Shown piece by piece: positions 1-9,478 of a stretch of DNA of 41,130 nucleotides. The number at the start of each line of letters is the position of its first letter. The first letter of the stretch is position 1. Both the position numbers and the translations under genes were made by a program. This stretch comes from Syntrophobacteraceae bacterium (GTDB lineage Bacteria > Desulfobacterota > Syntrophobacteria > Syntrophobacterales > Syntrophobacteraceae): positions 1 to 41,130 of the forward strand of contig PXBG01000057.1 of assembly GCA_003566995.1 (NCBI GenBank). The letters run 5' to 3'. The notes beneath the pieces were generated by a model. It searched no databases and was not told the origin of the DNA. It worked only from the letters and a program-made list of their open reading frames with translations.

Positions 1-738
1 CTGTAGCATTTTGAAACAGTTGAGATCTCTTCCCGTATGCGCGCGAATCATGTCTGCAAGACCTTTGAAAAGAAGACTCCTTTTGTCCTGGGCGAAACGA
101 TGGCGCCACACTTTATGGAGAGGGGTCTTTCGGCAGAGGTTTATGAGCACCAGGCTGCCCAGGTCCAGCTTCAGAACCTCCCCTTTCCCCTTCAACGGAT
201 GTTCCCCGCAGATCAGAACCCCTTTACGTGTTTGCCAGTTCCAGAACCTGGAAGATTTGAGAGGCGCTTTGCACACATGACATTGGTCGAAGGCGGGCAG
301 GTACCCGCCCACATCCAGAAAACGAAGGATGAACAGAAGAATGACATTGAGAGGTTCGCGATCCTGGGAGAGGCTGCTCAGGGTCAGCTCCAGAAGATCA
401 AACCATTTTTCCTGAGGTTCTCCTTCAGGAGACATTTCCAGGAAGATCTCACTGGCCAGAGAAGCCAGAAACCAGCGTTCCAAATCCATTCGCAGGGCCG
501 AATAGGGCTCTATGAGCTTGCTGGCCTCAATCCAGACCAGAGAATTTCTCATTCTGAAAGTGATTTGCACAAGAGTGCATGCTTCAAGACTGTTCACAAA
601 GCGCTTGCGGCTTTTTCTTGCGCTTTTGGCCAGACCGACGAGACGCCCTTCCGACCGGGAAAAGAAGGTCACCACCCTGTCCGCCTCGCCCAGATCTCTC
701 GTCTTCAGGATGACTGCCCTTGTGGTGACTGCCTTCAT
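1..738 (-). CDS. recO: DNA repair protein RecO, 3' end cut off by the window
   Basis: RecO works with RecF and RecR in loading RecA at single-strand gaps. Reading from the ATG at 738 gives 246 codons with no stop before the left edge, so the C-terminus is missing. The N-terminus has the RecO OB-fold pattern (TRAVILKTRDLGEADRVVTF), followed by a basic Lys/Arg-rich stretch and a helical middle part. A CHVC pair near residue 150 and a later ICGEH suggest a zinc site such as some RecO proteins carry. An in-frame TGA nine codons upstream leaves 738 as the only reasonable ATG; its Shine-Dalgarno is weak. It lies 139 bases downstream of rodZ and is probably last or near-last in the mfd-PPIase-rodZ-recO run. 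Family assignment is from the translated N-terminus and context. Confidence 0.85.
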   Translation of the reverse strand, partial: MKAVTTRAVILKTRDLGEADRVVTFFSRSEGRLVGLAKSARKSRKRFVNSLEACTLVQITFRMRNSLVWIEASKLIEPYSALRMDLERWFLASLASEIFLEMSPEGEPQEKWFDLLELTLSSLSQDREPLNVILLFILRFLDVGGYLPAFDQCHVCKAPLKSSRFWNWQTRKGVLICGEHPLKGKGEVLKLDLGSLVLINLCRKTPLHKVWRHRFAQDKRSLLFKGLADMIRAHTGRDLNCFKMLQ

Positions 739-877
739 GGCCCGGATGGGAAACGCTCCTCACCGCCACCGCCCATGATGAAGGTCTTCTGTGCCAGGGA
801 ACAGTGCGTTCCGAGGGATTGATTTGCGTATCCTTCCACTGCGTCAAAGAGTTTCAGCCGTTCCCCGGCAGCGCACT

Positions 878-1906
878 TCATCGGTGGTCCAGAAATTTCG
901 TGTCGGGCAATTGAAATCGCAACACACTCCCTGCCCCTCCGGGCAAGTTCAAGGCTTGTCCGTTCCATTCCATTTTCACTCCCCCCACATTCCCCAAGAC
1001 AACCTGAACGGTTTCTTCCGCCGCCCATTCCCTGCTGTCTCCGGCTTTCATGAGAACGCTTCGGGTGGTGGTTTCATCGATTCTCACCTGTATCCAGGTT
1101 TCCTCGAGGGCCTGAACACGCAAGAGATTTTCCGCCTTTTCTTCCCGGCGGTCACTTTCCTCCCCCGAAACAGCCAGGGAAGCTTCCCCATTCATGGGGG
1201 ACACCCCCTGAACTCTTTCCGTGTCTGCCGTGTCCGTGCCCTGGCCGGTCGATCCATTTTCATCCATCTCGCTGGCCGGCGCGTTGGCCGACACCTCCGC
1301 CAAAGCCTGCCCCTCCAGGGGAAGTCCCCCGGTTTCAGAACCCGCCCTTTCGTCTTCCCCTGCTGGAAGCTCATCCCGGACAGAAGAATCCGCCCTCTCT
1401 GAAGAGGTTTCATTGGGCGCGTTATCCCGTGCACCCCCCGTGGACTTTTCAGACAAATCGGGGGGGATCTCCTGTTGAGGATACCCCTCCCTTTTCAAGG
1501 ACTGATGACCTGCCATGTTTTGACGGGTCTCATACAGCCACACGCCCGCATAAATGGCTGAAGCGACCAGCGCGAGAGCAATGACAAAAAGGATAGGCCT
1601 CCAGGGAGCTTTGGAACGAAAGGCCTCCTGTGAGCGGCTGTAGCGCTCTATCCCTTCCCGCTGCATGTTGATGGAATTGATTTCCGCGGCATACTTCTCC
1701 AGAAGTTCGGTGGGATCGATCCCCAGGGCAGAACAATACAGGACAATGAACCGCCGAATGAGCAGGGGAGTTCCTATTTTTTCAAAAGCTCCCTCCTCCA
1801 TAGCCCCGAGAATGTTGCTGCTCAGACTCACCTTCCTCGAAACGTCATCCAGCGTCAGTCCCCGCTTCAATCTTTCCGATTTCAAGTATTCAGCCAGCTC
1901 ACGCAT
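878..1906 (-). CDS. rodZ: RodZ-like cytoskeletal membrane protein (HTH_25, TM helix, DUF4115)
   Basis: RodZ links the MreB cytoskeleton to the membrane and supports rod shape. The 342-residue protein has the expected three parts. The first is a cytoplasmic helix-turn-helix domain at about residues 1-75 (RGLTLDDVSRKVSLS, then PLLIRRFIVLYCSALGID). The second is a single membrane helix at about 102-122 preceded by basic residues. The third is a long low-complexity periplasmic linker rich in Glu, Ser and Gly leading to a C-terminal beta domain of DUF4115 type (ETWIQVRIDETTTRSVLMKAG). The linker makes it somewhat long. It starts 27 bases after the PPIase stop, so the two are probably cotranscribed. 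It could be called only an HTH-domain protein, but the full architecture supports RodZ. Confidence 0.85.
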   Translation of the reverse strand: MRELAEYLKSERLKRGLTLDDVSRKVSLSSNILGAMEEGAFEKIGTPLLIRRFIVLYCSALGIDPTELLEKYAAEINSINMQREGIERYSRSQEAFRSKAPWRPILFVIALALVASAIYAGVWLYETRQNMAGHQSLKREGYPQQEIPPDLSEKSTGGARDNAPNETSSERADSSVRDELPAGEDERAGSETGGLPLEGQALAEVSANAPASEMDENGSTGQGTDTADTERVQGVSPMNGEASLAVSGEESDRREEKAENLLRVQALEETWIQVRIDETTTRSVLMKAGDSREWAAEETVQVVLGNVGGVKMEWNGQALNLPGGAGSVLRFQLPDTKFLDHR

Positions 1907-1933
1907 AAAATTCCAGTTCCTCGCCCATGAAGA

Positions 1934-2899
1934 TCACAGGCGAACGTCCACAAAAGCCCTGCTTTCCAGATCACGAACCCAGTTCTCAAACTTGCGCGTG
2001 ACCTCCTGCTGGAACAGTTCCCGCTTCACTTTTTCACGGGCTTCCATCTGGGACGAACTCATCTCCTCCCGTCTCACATCCAGGACCTTGAGGATGTAGT
2101 GACCTCCTGCCCCTTCAACCACAGGGGACACATCGTTGGCACCCAGTCCCTGGACCGCCGCTGAAATATCAGAGGCCAATTCATGGGAAGCCATGTACCC
2201 GATATCTCCCCCCTCGTCAGCGGCAGGGCCCTTTGAATACTGAGCCGCCATGCTTGCAAAGTCTTCACCCCGCTTCAAACGTTCGTGAATTCTTTCCGCA
2301 GCCACCCGGTCCTCAGCAAGGGTCTCCGGAGAACCGGAAGTGAAAGGCAGAAAGATGACGGCGAGACGGTATGTTTCCTGGGAGGAACCTGCCGCCCCCG
2401 GATTGGACTTCAAATAAGCATCCACCTGCTCTTGCGTGATGACGGTTTTGGACTTGAAGACGCGGTCCACAAGGCGTGAGCGTTCCAGCTGCCTTCGAAT
2501 GTCCTGGCGGAACTGATCCATGGTCAGGCCCTGCTGCTGAATGAGATATTCCAGCTGATCGTCTGTGAACCCATTTTCCCGTTTGATGGATGCAATGGCC
2601 TCATTCACTTCCGATTCGCTGACAGCAATGTTCAACCGCCTGGCCTCCTGTTCCGCCAGTTGCTCCTGAATCATCTGGTCCAGCACCGCCCGCTTGACCT
2701 GTCTTCTGGAAGAGGGATCCGACAGATCCAGGTCAGGAGATTCATGGGCGACAAGCTCAACCCTGCTCTGCAGCTCGCTCAGAAGGATCAAATCCCCATT
2801 GACCACGGCCACAATACGATCGATGGTGTTGGCGCTCGCTGGAACCGCCAGCAGCATCATACAAAGAAACAAAAACATGATCCTCATGCACCGGCACAT
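1934..2899 (-). CDS. SurA/PpiC-type peptidyl-prolyl cis-trans isomerase, exported
   Basis: Periplasmic foldase of the parvulin class. The sequence begins with a signal peptide (hydrophobic core FLFLCMMLLAVP, likely cleavage after ASA). A SurA-like N-terminal chaperone domain follows (TIDRIVAVVNGDLILLSEL, then a helical region to about residue 170). One parvulin domain lies at about 180-290, with the typical GEDFASMAAQYSKGP and GGDIGYM motifs. SurA of gamma-proteobacteria has two parvulin domains, so this is a shorter relative of 321 residues. The start at 2899 is chosen because a GCAGGAG site lies six bases ahead of it; an ATG at 2935 with a more distant AGGAG is the alternative. It sits between mfd and rodZ, 124 bases after mfd. 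It probably helps outer-membrane protein maturation. Confidence 0.85.
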   Translation of the reverse strand: MCRCMRIMFLFLCMMLLAVPASANTIDRIVAVVNGDLILLSELQSRVELVAHESPDLDLSDPSSRRQVKRAVLDQMIQEQLAEQEARRLNIAVSESEVNEAIASIKRENGFTDDQLEYLIQQQGLTMDQFRQDIRRQLERSRLVDRVFKSKTVITQEQVDAYLKSNPGAAGSSQETYRLAVIFLPFTSGSPETLAEDRVAAERIHERLKRGEDFASMAAQYSKGPAADEGGDIGYMASHELASDISAAVQGLGANDVSPVVEGAGGHYILKVLDVRREEMSSSQMEAREKVKRELFQQEVTRKFENWVRDLESRAFVDVRL

Positions 2900-3023
2900 G
2901 AAATGCTCCTGCATTCGTTCATTGACAAAGCCCATCCGCAGAAAATCTCCTGAAAGAATCAGATGGAGTTCTCAGTTTCATCAACGGCATCAAACACTTA
3001 CAAAATCAGTTAAGATGCTGAAT

Positions 3024-6000
3024 TCACTCGATATCACTATCATTTTTCAGGGACTCCTGCAACATTCTTTTGAGGCGGGCCACCCTTTGCGGCATGTGCT
3101 TGCCCCAGATTTCCATTTTCAGTTTTCCTTCCGAGTCCAACCGAAAATCGCACCTGTTCCGTTCCAGAAAGGGCAGGATCGCCCGCAGCTTGTCAGGACT
3201 TTCAAACTGGATGGCAAAACTGTTTTCAGCGCCATCCACTTTCGCCACTCCCAGTTGTCTGCACAGGAGGCGAAACTTGGCCATGAGCACCAGGTTTCTT
3301 GCGCTTTCAGGGAAAGGGCCGTATCGGTCCCGCCATTCCCTCGCCAGTTGCTCCACCTGGGAGTCCTCGTGAGCCGTGGCCAGCCGCTTGTAGCTCAACA
3401 GCCGCTGATCGTTGTCAGGAATGAATGAGTCGGGCAGGAACGCCGATATGGGAATGTTGATTTCGGGATCAACGGCCTCTTTTTCACATTTTTCTCCTTT
3501 GAGATCCTTGACGGCCTTTTCGAGCAGTTCGAGGTAAAGTTCATAGCCCACGGCGGCGATGTGACCCGACTGGGACGCTCCGAGGATATTTCCTCCCCCC
3601 CTGATTTGGAGGTCGTTGAGAGCGATCTTGAAACCCGCGCCCAAAGCACTGAAATCGAGAAGGGCCCGAAGCCGTTTTTGCGCATCTCTCGTGATGAGGT
3701 GCTCATCGGGTATGAGCAGATAGGCATAAGCCTGCTCATTGGAACGTCCCACCCGTCCCCTGAGCTGATAGATCTGGGCAAGACCGAATTTGTCCGCCCG
3801 ATTGATGACTATGGTGTTGGCTGCCGGAATGTCAAGCCCCGACTCGATGATGGTGGTGCACACGAGCACGTCGACCTTCCGCTGAATGAAGTCCAGCATG
3901 ACCTTTTCCAGTTCACGCTCTTTCATCTGTCCGTGAGCCACGGCGATGCGGGCTTCAGGAACGAGGCGGTTGAGAAAGGTGGCGGTCTGGTAGATGGATT
4001 GGACATGGTTGTGCACGAAAAAAACCTGGCCCTGCCGGCCCAGTTCGCGATGAATGGCCTCCTTGATGGTGAATTCATCGTGCTTGCAGACAAAGGTTTC
4101 TATGGCCCGTCGATCTTCCGGTGGAGTTTCAATGGTCGAAAGATCCCGAATGCCCGAAAGGGACATGTGGAGCGTTCTTGGAATGGGGGTGGCCGTGAGG
4201 GTCAGGACATCCACTGACACACGGAACTGTTTGAGCTTTTCTTTGTGCTTGACACCAAACCGGTGTTCCTCATCCACGATGATCAGCCCCAGGTCTTTGA
4301 ATGTCACGTCCTTTTGCAGAAGGCGGTGCGTGCCAATGACCACGTCCACAGTGCCGCGGTTCAGTTCCTCCACCAACTTCTTCTGCTGAGTGGACGTTTT
4401 GAACCGGCTGAGTGAGGCGATTTGGACCGGGAAGCCCTGGAACCGTTCCTTGAAAGCCTGATAGTGCTGCTCCGCAAGAATGGTCGTGGGAACCAGCATG
4501 GCCACCTGTTTTCCATCCATGACCGCCTTGAATGCCGCGCGCAAAGCCACTTCCGTCTTGCCGTACCCCACGTCCCCGCAGATGAGGCGGTCCATGGGCC
4601 GGGGAGAAGACATGTCCCGCAGAACATCCTCGATGGCATAGCTCTGATCGCGAGTCTCCTCGTAACCAAACTTGGTCTCAAATTCCTGGTAGAGTTCATC
4701 GGGGGGCGAAAAACGAAACCCTTCCTTCACGGACCTGGCGGCAAAGATCTGCAGGAGCTCTTCAGCAATCCGCTCCGTGGTCTCCTTGGCCTTCTTTTTG
4801 GCGGCTTCCCATGATTTCCCCCCCAGTTTGTCCAACCGGGGCTCCTGCCCTTCCACTCCCAGATACTTTTGCACTTTCTGGAGTTTTTCCACGGGAACGT
4901 AAAGACGATCTGACTCCTGGTATCCCAGGAGGAGAAAGTCGCTTTCATTTCCCCCCACATTGAGGTGCACGAGATCTTTGTAGACGCCGATGCCATGGTC
5001 CACATGAACCACATAGTCTCCAACCCTCAAATCTTCAAAAGAATTGAGGAAAAGGCCAGACATGGGTTTCCTGTGGGAGCGCCTTCGATGCCTTCTGCGG
5101 AATATCTCCTCCTCCGCCAGCACCGTGAGCCTCTCCGCAGGCCATGTGAACCCTTTGGTCAAAGATCCGCTGAGAACCTTCACGTCCCGTGATCCATAGG
5201 ATTCCTGCCCAAAGGGCTGATCACTGTATTGAGCGTCCACCCCATAGGCAGGAAGCAACTCGGACATTCTTCTGGCCCGTTCCTTTTGCCGGCACACCAG
5301 AAAGGCATTGACCCCTTCCTCAGCGGAATGCTTCAAATGATCGGCAAGAGGTTCCAGAAGACGCTCTTTATTGCCGTGCGATCGCAGGGACACCGCCAGC
5401 TCCTGATGACCCTCCGTTTCAAGGTTGAAAACAGCGCCCGTGGCCGAAGAGGATGAAAGGGAACAGGCACGAACGTGCTGAAGGGGACTGGAGGAAAAAA
5501 GAGCATCCAAATTTTCAGGCTCAAAAAAAAGCTCCTGAGGAGGACGATGCCACTCCTGCTGAGACATCCTCTCTTTCCACCTCTGCAAAATCTTCCAGTG
5601 TGTTTCGGTCAGTTCCTTTCGAATGAGACTGTCTTCCGACCAGAACACCAGGGCGTTGGATGGAAGGTGATCCAAAAGGGACGTCAACTCTTCATAAAAG
5701 ACGGACATGACTCCTTCGAAATCGCCAAACTGGTGCCCTTCCTGGAGCTTCTCAAGCCAGACGTTGGCCGCTGCGGGGGTCAGATTCTCCCGCTGCACGT
5801 CATCCAGAAGAGACTGTTTTGCCCGCTCCAGGGCGGGACCATTCAAGATGATCTCGCTGGCGGGGATGAGGATCAAGTCCTCCAGAGTTCCCAGGGATCT
5901 CTGGGACGTGGGGTGAAAAAGCCGTATGGACTCCAGTTCGTCACCAAAGAATTCGAGACGGCAAGGCCATGGATGAAGGGGGCTGAACACATCCAGTATG

Positions 6001-6605
6001 CTCCCCCTTCTGCTGAAGTCGCCGTACTCGGTCACGAGAGAAACCCGGTAGTACCCGCGCTCAACCAGCCTTCTTGTGAAAGCTTCCAGGTCAAAGGTTT
6101 CCCCCACCACCCGGTACTCGACTTCTTTGTCCAGAATTTCGGGAGGAGGAAGTTTCTCCATGAGGGCCAAAGCGGAAGTGACCACAATGGAGGGAGACGA
6201 ACCCATGCGCAGGACATGGAGTGTCTCCATGCGTTTTGCAACCGCTTCACTTTTGTTGAGCGATTGGGATTTGCGGGTGGTCCTTGAAGGAAAGCAAAGC
6301 ACTCTGGGCTGAGAAGCTTTCCGGGGTCCGTCGGGATCGACCCCCAGGAAAAAACTGATGGTCTCTGCAAAAGCCTCGGCCTCCGCATCGGTGGTGGTGA
6401 TGAAGAGAACGGGCCGGTTTGAGTGCCTGAAGCACTGAGCAGCAAGATAAGCCAGTGCGGACTCCCGGGCTCCACGTACGACCACCGATTCCCTTGTGTT
6501 TTTGAGGAACTCCCACACATCCTTTGAACCGTGCATGGCCGAGTTGCTTTTCCCCTCTTTTTTCATATCCGCCGCGAAGGCATGACGTTCCATGACTGAA
6601 TCCAT
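3024..6605 (-). CDS. mfd: Transcription-repair coupling factor Mfd
   Basis: Mfd removes RNA polymerase stalled at lesions and recruits UvrA. At 1193 residues it has the usual family length. Visible domains in order: an N-terminal UvrB-like region, the RNA-polymerase-interacting CarD-like domain (LRVGDYVVHVDHGIGVYKDLV), a superfamily 2 translocase with Walker A GDVGYGKTE and box DEEHRFG, the helicase motif GRVGRSNEQAYAYLL, and a C-terminal TRCF domain. The frame stays open for 90 more codons upstream to 6875, but that part has no Mfd similarity. The ATG at 6605 fits the family start, with AAGGA 13 bases ahead; ATGs at 6593 or 6566 are alternatives. It is divergent from selA and likely heads the mfd-PPIase-rodZ-recO group. 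Confidence 0.96.
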   Translation of the reverse strand: MDSVMERHAFAADMKKEGKSNSAMHGSKDVWEFLKNTRESVVVRGARESALAYLAAQCFRHSNRPVLFITTTDAEAEAFAETISFFLGVDPDGPRKASQPRVLCFPSRTTRKSQSLNKSEAVAKRMETLHVLRMGSSPSIVVTSALALMEKLPPPEILDKEVEYRVVGETFDLEAFTRRLVERGYYRVSLVTEYGDFSRRGSILDVFSPLHPWPCRLEFFGDELESIRLFHPTSQRSLGTLEDLILIPASEIILNGPALERAKQSLLDDVQRENLTPAAANVWLEKLQEGHQFGDFEGVMSVFYEELTSLLDHLPSNALVFWSEDSLIRKELTETHWKILQRWKERMSQQEWHRPPQELFFEPENLDALFSSSPLQHVRACSLSSSSATGAVFNLETEGHQELAVSLRSHGNKERLLEPLADHLKHSAEEGVNAFLVCRQKERARRMSELLPAYGVDAQYSDQPFGQESYGSRDVKVLSGSLTKGFTWPAERLTVLAEEEIFRRRHRRRSHRKPMSGLFLNSFEDLRVGDYVVHVDHGIGVYKDLVHLNVGGNESDFLLLGYQESDRLYVPVEKLQKVQKYLGVEGQEPRLDKLGGKSWEAAKKKAKETTERIAEELLQIFAARSVKEGFRFSPPDELYQEFETKFGYEETRDQSYAIEDVLRDMSSPRPMDRLICGDVGYGKTEVALRAAFKAVMDGKQVAMLVPTTILAEQHYQAFKERFQGFPVQIASLSRFKTSTQQKKLVEELNRGTVDVVIGTHRLLQKDVTFKDLGLIIVDEEHRFGVKHKEKLKQFRVSVDVLTLTATPIPRTLHMSLSGIRDLSTIETPPEDRRAIETFVCKHDEFTIKEAIHRELGRQGQVFFVHNHVQSIYQTATFLNRLVPEARIAVAHGQMKERELEKVMLDFIQRKVDVLVCTTIIESGLDIPAANTIVINRADKFGLAQIYQLRGRVGRSNEQAYAYLLIPDEHLITRDAQKRLRALLDFSALGAGFKIALNDLQIRGGGNILGASQSGHIAAVGYELYLELLEKAVKDLKGEKCEKEAVDPEINIPISAFLPDSFIPDNDQRLLSYKRLATAHEDSQVEQLAREWRDRYGPFPESARNLVLMAKFRLLCRQLGVAKVDGAENSFAIQFESPDKLRAILPFLERNRCDFRLDSEGKLKMEIWGKHMPQRVARLKRMLQESLKNDSDIE

Positions 6606-6901
6606 TGCAATCCAAAATCCTTCTGATGGTGAAAATCCCGCAGTGTTTGCCTGCCAACGCCTTCCACCACAGTGGGTCCTTCGTTCCAACACTCCCCGGG
6701 ATTCAATGGCTGGCCGCTTTGCACTTTTCAGCAAAAGCTGTAAAATCGATCCGCTCACTGGAAAACGCTGCCACAGAAGCAGCAACAGACCACGTTCAAC
6801 AAGAAAATATAGCGAAGGCCTGCCAATAAAGAAAGTCACCACTCCCAGTTTTCTGCTGACGACCTGGGCCTGCACACTGAACCAGAGGGAGACACAGCAA
6901 C
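6606..6901. promoter_or_regulatory. Divergent mfd-selA intergenic region with candidate selA promoter
   Basis: This 296-base stretch separates divergent mfd and selA. For selA a plausible plus-strand promoter is TTGCAC at 6719-6724, a 16-base spacer, and TAAAAT at 6741-6746. It would give a leader of roughly 150 bases. No convincing mfd promoter was picked out on the minus strand. The minus-strand frame of mfd remains open through much of the region, but its composition does not look coding. No small gene or RNA structure was recognised. Confidence 0.4.
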
Positions 6902-8326
6902 ATGTCCCATACTTCCATTCAAAATCTCATGCGGCGCATACCCGGCGTGGACGTTTTGCTCCATACGGATGATCTTCAAAAGGCTCTCGGCACACATCCA
7001 CGCAAAATCGTTCTGGAAAGTATCCGGCAGGTTCTGGAGGAGACAAGAAAGGGGCTGCGGGAAAACACTCTCCCGGACCCGGAGGAGGAGCTCCAGATCC
7101 ACCGGCTCGTGGGTCATGTCATCCAGCGCGTGGAGCGCCTCAGCAGCCACACACTTCGTCCCGTGATCAACGCCACAGGGATCGTTGTCCACACCAACCT
7201 TGGGCGTTCCCTGCTGCCCAGGGAAGCCCTGGAACGACTGCAGCTCATGGGCGAGCGTTTCAACAACCTGGAATACGATCTGGAACTGGGAAAAAGGGGT
7301 TCCCGCTATGTGCATGCGGAAGCCATTCTCCGTGAACTGACGGGGGCTGAAGCCGCCCTGGTCGTCAACAACAATGCGGGCGCCGTCTTCCTGGTCCTCA
7401 ACTCTCTCGCCCAGGGCAGGGAGGTCATCGTCTCTCGGGGGCAGTTGGTGGAAATCGGCGGATCCTTTCGCATACCCGATGTCATGCGTTGCAGTGGAGC
7501 CATACTCCAGGATGTGGGATGCACCAACCGCACTCACCTTCACGATTATGCCTCAGCCATCAGCCAATCCACAGCACTCCTCATGAAAGTCCACACGAGC
7601 AACTATCGAATCGTGGGCTTTTCTTCCGAAGTGACCCTCGAAGAAATGGTCTCTCTGGGACAAAAAAACAACATTCCCGTGGTGGAAGACCTGGGGAGCG
7701 GCTCTTTCGTGGACTTCAGCCCTTACGGCCTCACGGGAGAGCCCACTGTGCAGCAGGCGGTGAAAGCCGGGGCGGACGTGGTGACATTCAGCGGTGACAA
7801 GCTGCTGGGCGGGCCTCAGGTGGGCATCATTCTGGGCAGGGAAGACCTCATCGCCAAGTGCAGAAAGAATCCCCTCACCCGTGCCCTGCGAGTGGACAAA
7901 ATGGCCCTGGGAGCCCTGGAGGCCACCCTCAGACTTTACCGGGACGAAAGGGAAGCTCTTCAAAAGATTCCCACACTCCGCATGATCACCATGCCGTTGA
8001 AAACTCTCGAAGAAAAAGCGGACGCGCTGATGGCGGCGATCAGAGCCGCCGATGCAAAAGACTGTCTGGAAGTGCAAAAGGTGGAAAGCAGCTCTCAGGT
8101 GGGCGGTGGCGCCCTGCCCGCACAAAATTTCAGGACATGGGCAGTGGCCGTGAGATCAGAAAAAGTCACCACCCCGCACCTTGAAATTGCCCTCAGAAAA
8201 AACAAGACGCCCATCATAGGGCGAATCGAATCGGATCGCTACCTGATGGACGTTCGAACCCTGCAGGATGGAGACATGAAGATCATTCAAGAAGCCTTCA
8301 AAAAACTGGTTCTGCAGCTTCCTTAA
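6902..8326 (+). CDS. selA: L-seryl-tRNA(Sec) selenium transferase (selenocysteine synthase)
   Basis: SelA converts Ser-tRNA(Sec) to Sec-tRNA(Sec) using selenophosphate, as a PLP-dependent decamer. The 474-residue protein is the usual length. Hallmarks are PVINATGIVVHTNLGRS at about 88-103, the LVVNNNAGAV substrate loop at about 153-162, and the PLP lysine motif SGDKLLGGPQ with Lys at about 300. A GAGGGAG site lies about 10 bases before the ATG. It is convergent with the J-domain gene, only 27 bases apart and with no visible terminator between them. selB, selD and tRNA-Sec are not in the window. Its presence implies the organism makes selenoproteins, as many sulfate reducers and syntrophs do. 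Confidence 0.96.
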   Translation: MSHTSIQNLMRRIPGVDVLLHTDDLQKALGTHPRKIVLESIRQVLEETRKGLRENTLPDPEEELQIHRLVGHVIQRVERLSSHTLRPVINATGIVVHTNLGRSLLPREALERLQLMGERFNNLEYDLELGKRGSRYVHAEAILRELTGAEAALVVNNNAGAVFLVLNSLAQGREVIVSRGQLVEIGGSFRIPDVMRCSGAILQDVGCTNRTHLHDYASAISQSTALLMKVHTSNYRIVGFSSEVTLEEMVSLGQKNNIPVVEDLGSGSFVDFSPYGLTGEPTVQQAVKAGADVVTFSGDKLLGGPQVGIILGREDLIAKCRKNPLTRALRVDKMALGALEATLRLYRDEREALQKIPTLRMITMPLKTLEEKADALMAAIRAADAKDCLEVQKVESSSQVGGGALPAQNFRTWAVAVRSEKVTTPHLEIALRKNKTPIIGRIESDRYLMDVRTLQDGDMKIIQEAFKKLVLQLP

Positions 8327-8353
8327 AATAATTCCGAGCCCTTTGAACGAGCC

Positions 8354-9274
8354 TCAGGTGACCTTCAGATCAAGATACACGTCACCCCGGCGCTGGGTGC
8401 TTTCGGAAAGGAGCCCGCCCTTCTCTCTGAGCCTCAGCCTGGTGCCCGTTCGGACACCGGGTGGAATGCGTACGGACACACGGCCCCCTTCGGGCATGTG
8501 GGGAAGATCGACCTCCACCACGGCGCCGCTCTCGGCATCATCCCGGGAAATGGCGAGCTGATAGGTGAGATCAGCGGCAGTTTGCCGGCCTTCCACCCGG
8601 GAACGCCGGGAGCTGGTGGAACCTCCGAGCCACCCCACCGCTTTGTCCAATATGTAATGACCGGCCTTTTTGACCGCTTTTCCCAGCAGCCTGGCGCTTT
8701 CTTCCAGAATCCCTCTCGGCTGCTGCTTTTGCATGGAGGGGGCTCTTTGATAGAAAGAGTCCGCACGGGGCTTTTGCATGTGAGACCCGTTGCCGAATCT
8801 TGCTGTGTAGCGGTACACACGCGTCGATCCCGGACTGCCCCAAAAGAAACCCTGGAAAAAGATATTTTTATTCCCGAAAAAGACTCGGTTCACGAACCGG
8901 TCATCGAAACGGAATCCCATCCGCTGAAATTCCTGCTGCATTTCAGCAAAAATGTCCTGAGCGTAGCGGCTGTTGAAGAAATCTTTGAAGATTTCCTCCT
9001 GGCTGTAGCCGAACCCTCCATGACCCTGAGTTCTGCCCCCGTATTGGGATTGAGCGCCCAGCTGCCTGTACTGGTCATACTGCAGGCGTTTCTGAGGATC
9101 TATGAGCACGCCATAGGCCTCGCTGATCTTCTTGAAGCGGTCTTCCGCAGCACGGTCGTTGGGGTTCTTGTCCGGGTGTGTCTCCAGCGCAAGCTTCCTG
9201 TAACTTCTCTTGATCTCTTCAGTGGTCGCATTGGGCGAAACACCCAGTGTTTCATAATAATCGTGTTGAGACAT
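8354..9274 (-). CDS. J-domain protein lacking the zinc-finger region (DnaJ/CbpA-like)
   Basis: Co-chaperone that should stimulate DnaK ATPase. The first 70 residues are a canonical J-domain with HPD at 33-35 ([20 protein letters not shown]). The middle region of about 75-235 is unusual: rich in Phe, Gly, Gln and Arg, with no CXXCXGXG zinc repeats. The C-terminus (about 240-306) resembles the last substrate-binding beta-domain of DnaJ ([21 protein letters not shown], then [11 protein letters not shown]). It is thus a short type II-like protein of 306 residues, not the housekeeping DnaJ. A strong promoter candidate lies 110 bases upstream at 9385-9413. Neither dnaK nor grpE is nearby. Confidence 0.85.
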   Translation of the reverse strand: MSQHDYYETLGVSPNATTEEIKRSYRKLALETHPDKNPNDRAAEDRFKKISEAYGVLIDPQKRLQYDQYRQLGAQSQYGGRTQGHGGFGYSQEEIFKDFFNSRYAQDIFAEMQQEFQRMGFRFDDRFVNRVFFGNKNIFFQGFFWGSPGSTRVYRYTARFGNGSHMQKPRADSFYQRAPSMQKQQPRGILEESARLLGKAVKKAGHYILDKAVGWLGGSTSSRRSRVEGRQTAADLTYQLAISRDDAESGAVVEVDLPHMPEGGRVSVRIPPGVRTGTRLRLREKGGLLSESTQRRGDVYLDLKVT

Positions 9275-9384
9275 ATTCGCTCACATCTCCTGGTCCACAT
9301 GATCCATTAAAGGAAAAACCCTTAATTCAGGAAGAATGTTTCACGGCCTTTGAGGCCAGGGCTCCATTCTCCTTTCAACAGATC

Positions 9385-9413
9385 AATATAAAAACAATGT
9401 GAAGCAATATCAA
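9385..9413 (-). promoter_or_regulatory. Candidate sigma70 promoter of the J-domain gene
   Basis: On the minus strand TTGATA (9413-9408) and TATATT (9390-9385) are separated by exactly 17 bases; each matches five of six consensus positions. Transcription would start near 9378, giving a leader of about 100 bases before the ATG at 9274. No sigma32-type heat-shock promoter was recognised. Confidence 0.55.
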
Positions 9414-9478
9414 GGACCCAGTCAACCGGCGTGCCAGTTGCCTTCAAAGGTCATCAAAGGTATTTTCGGCCTGCTCTT

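Noticed and set aside
6606-6875. 90-codon N-terminal extension of mfd
   Set aside because: No Mfd similarity and Leu/Arg-rich low-quality sequence; the family length fits the start at 6605.
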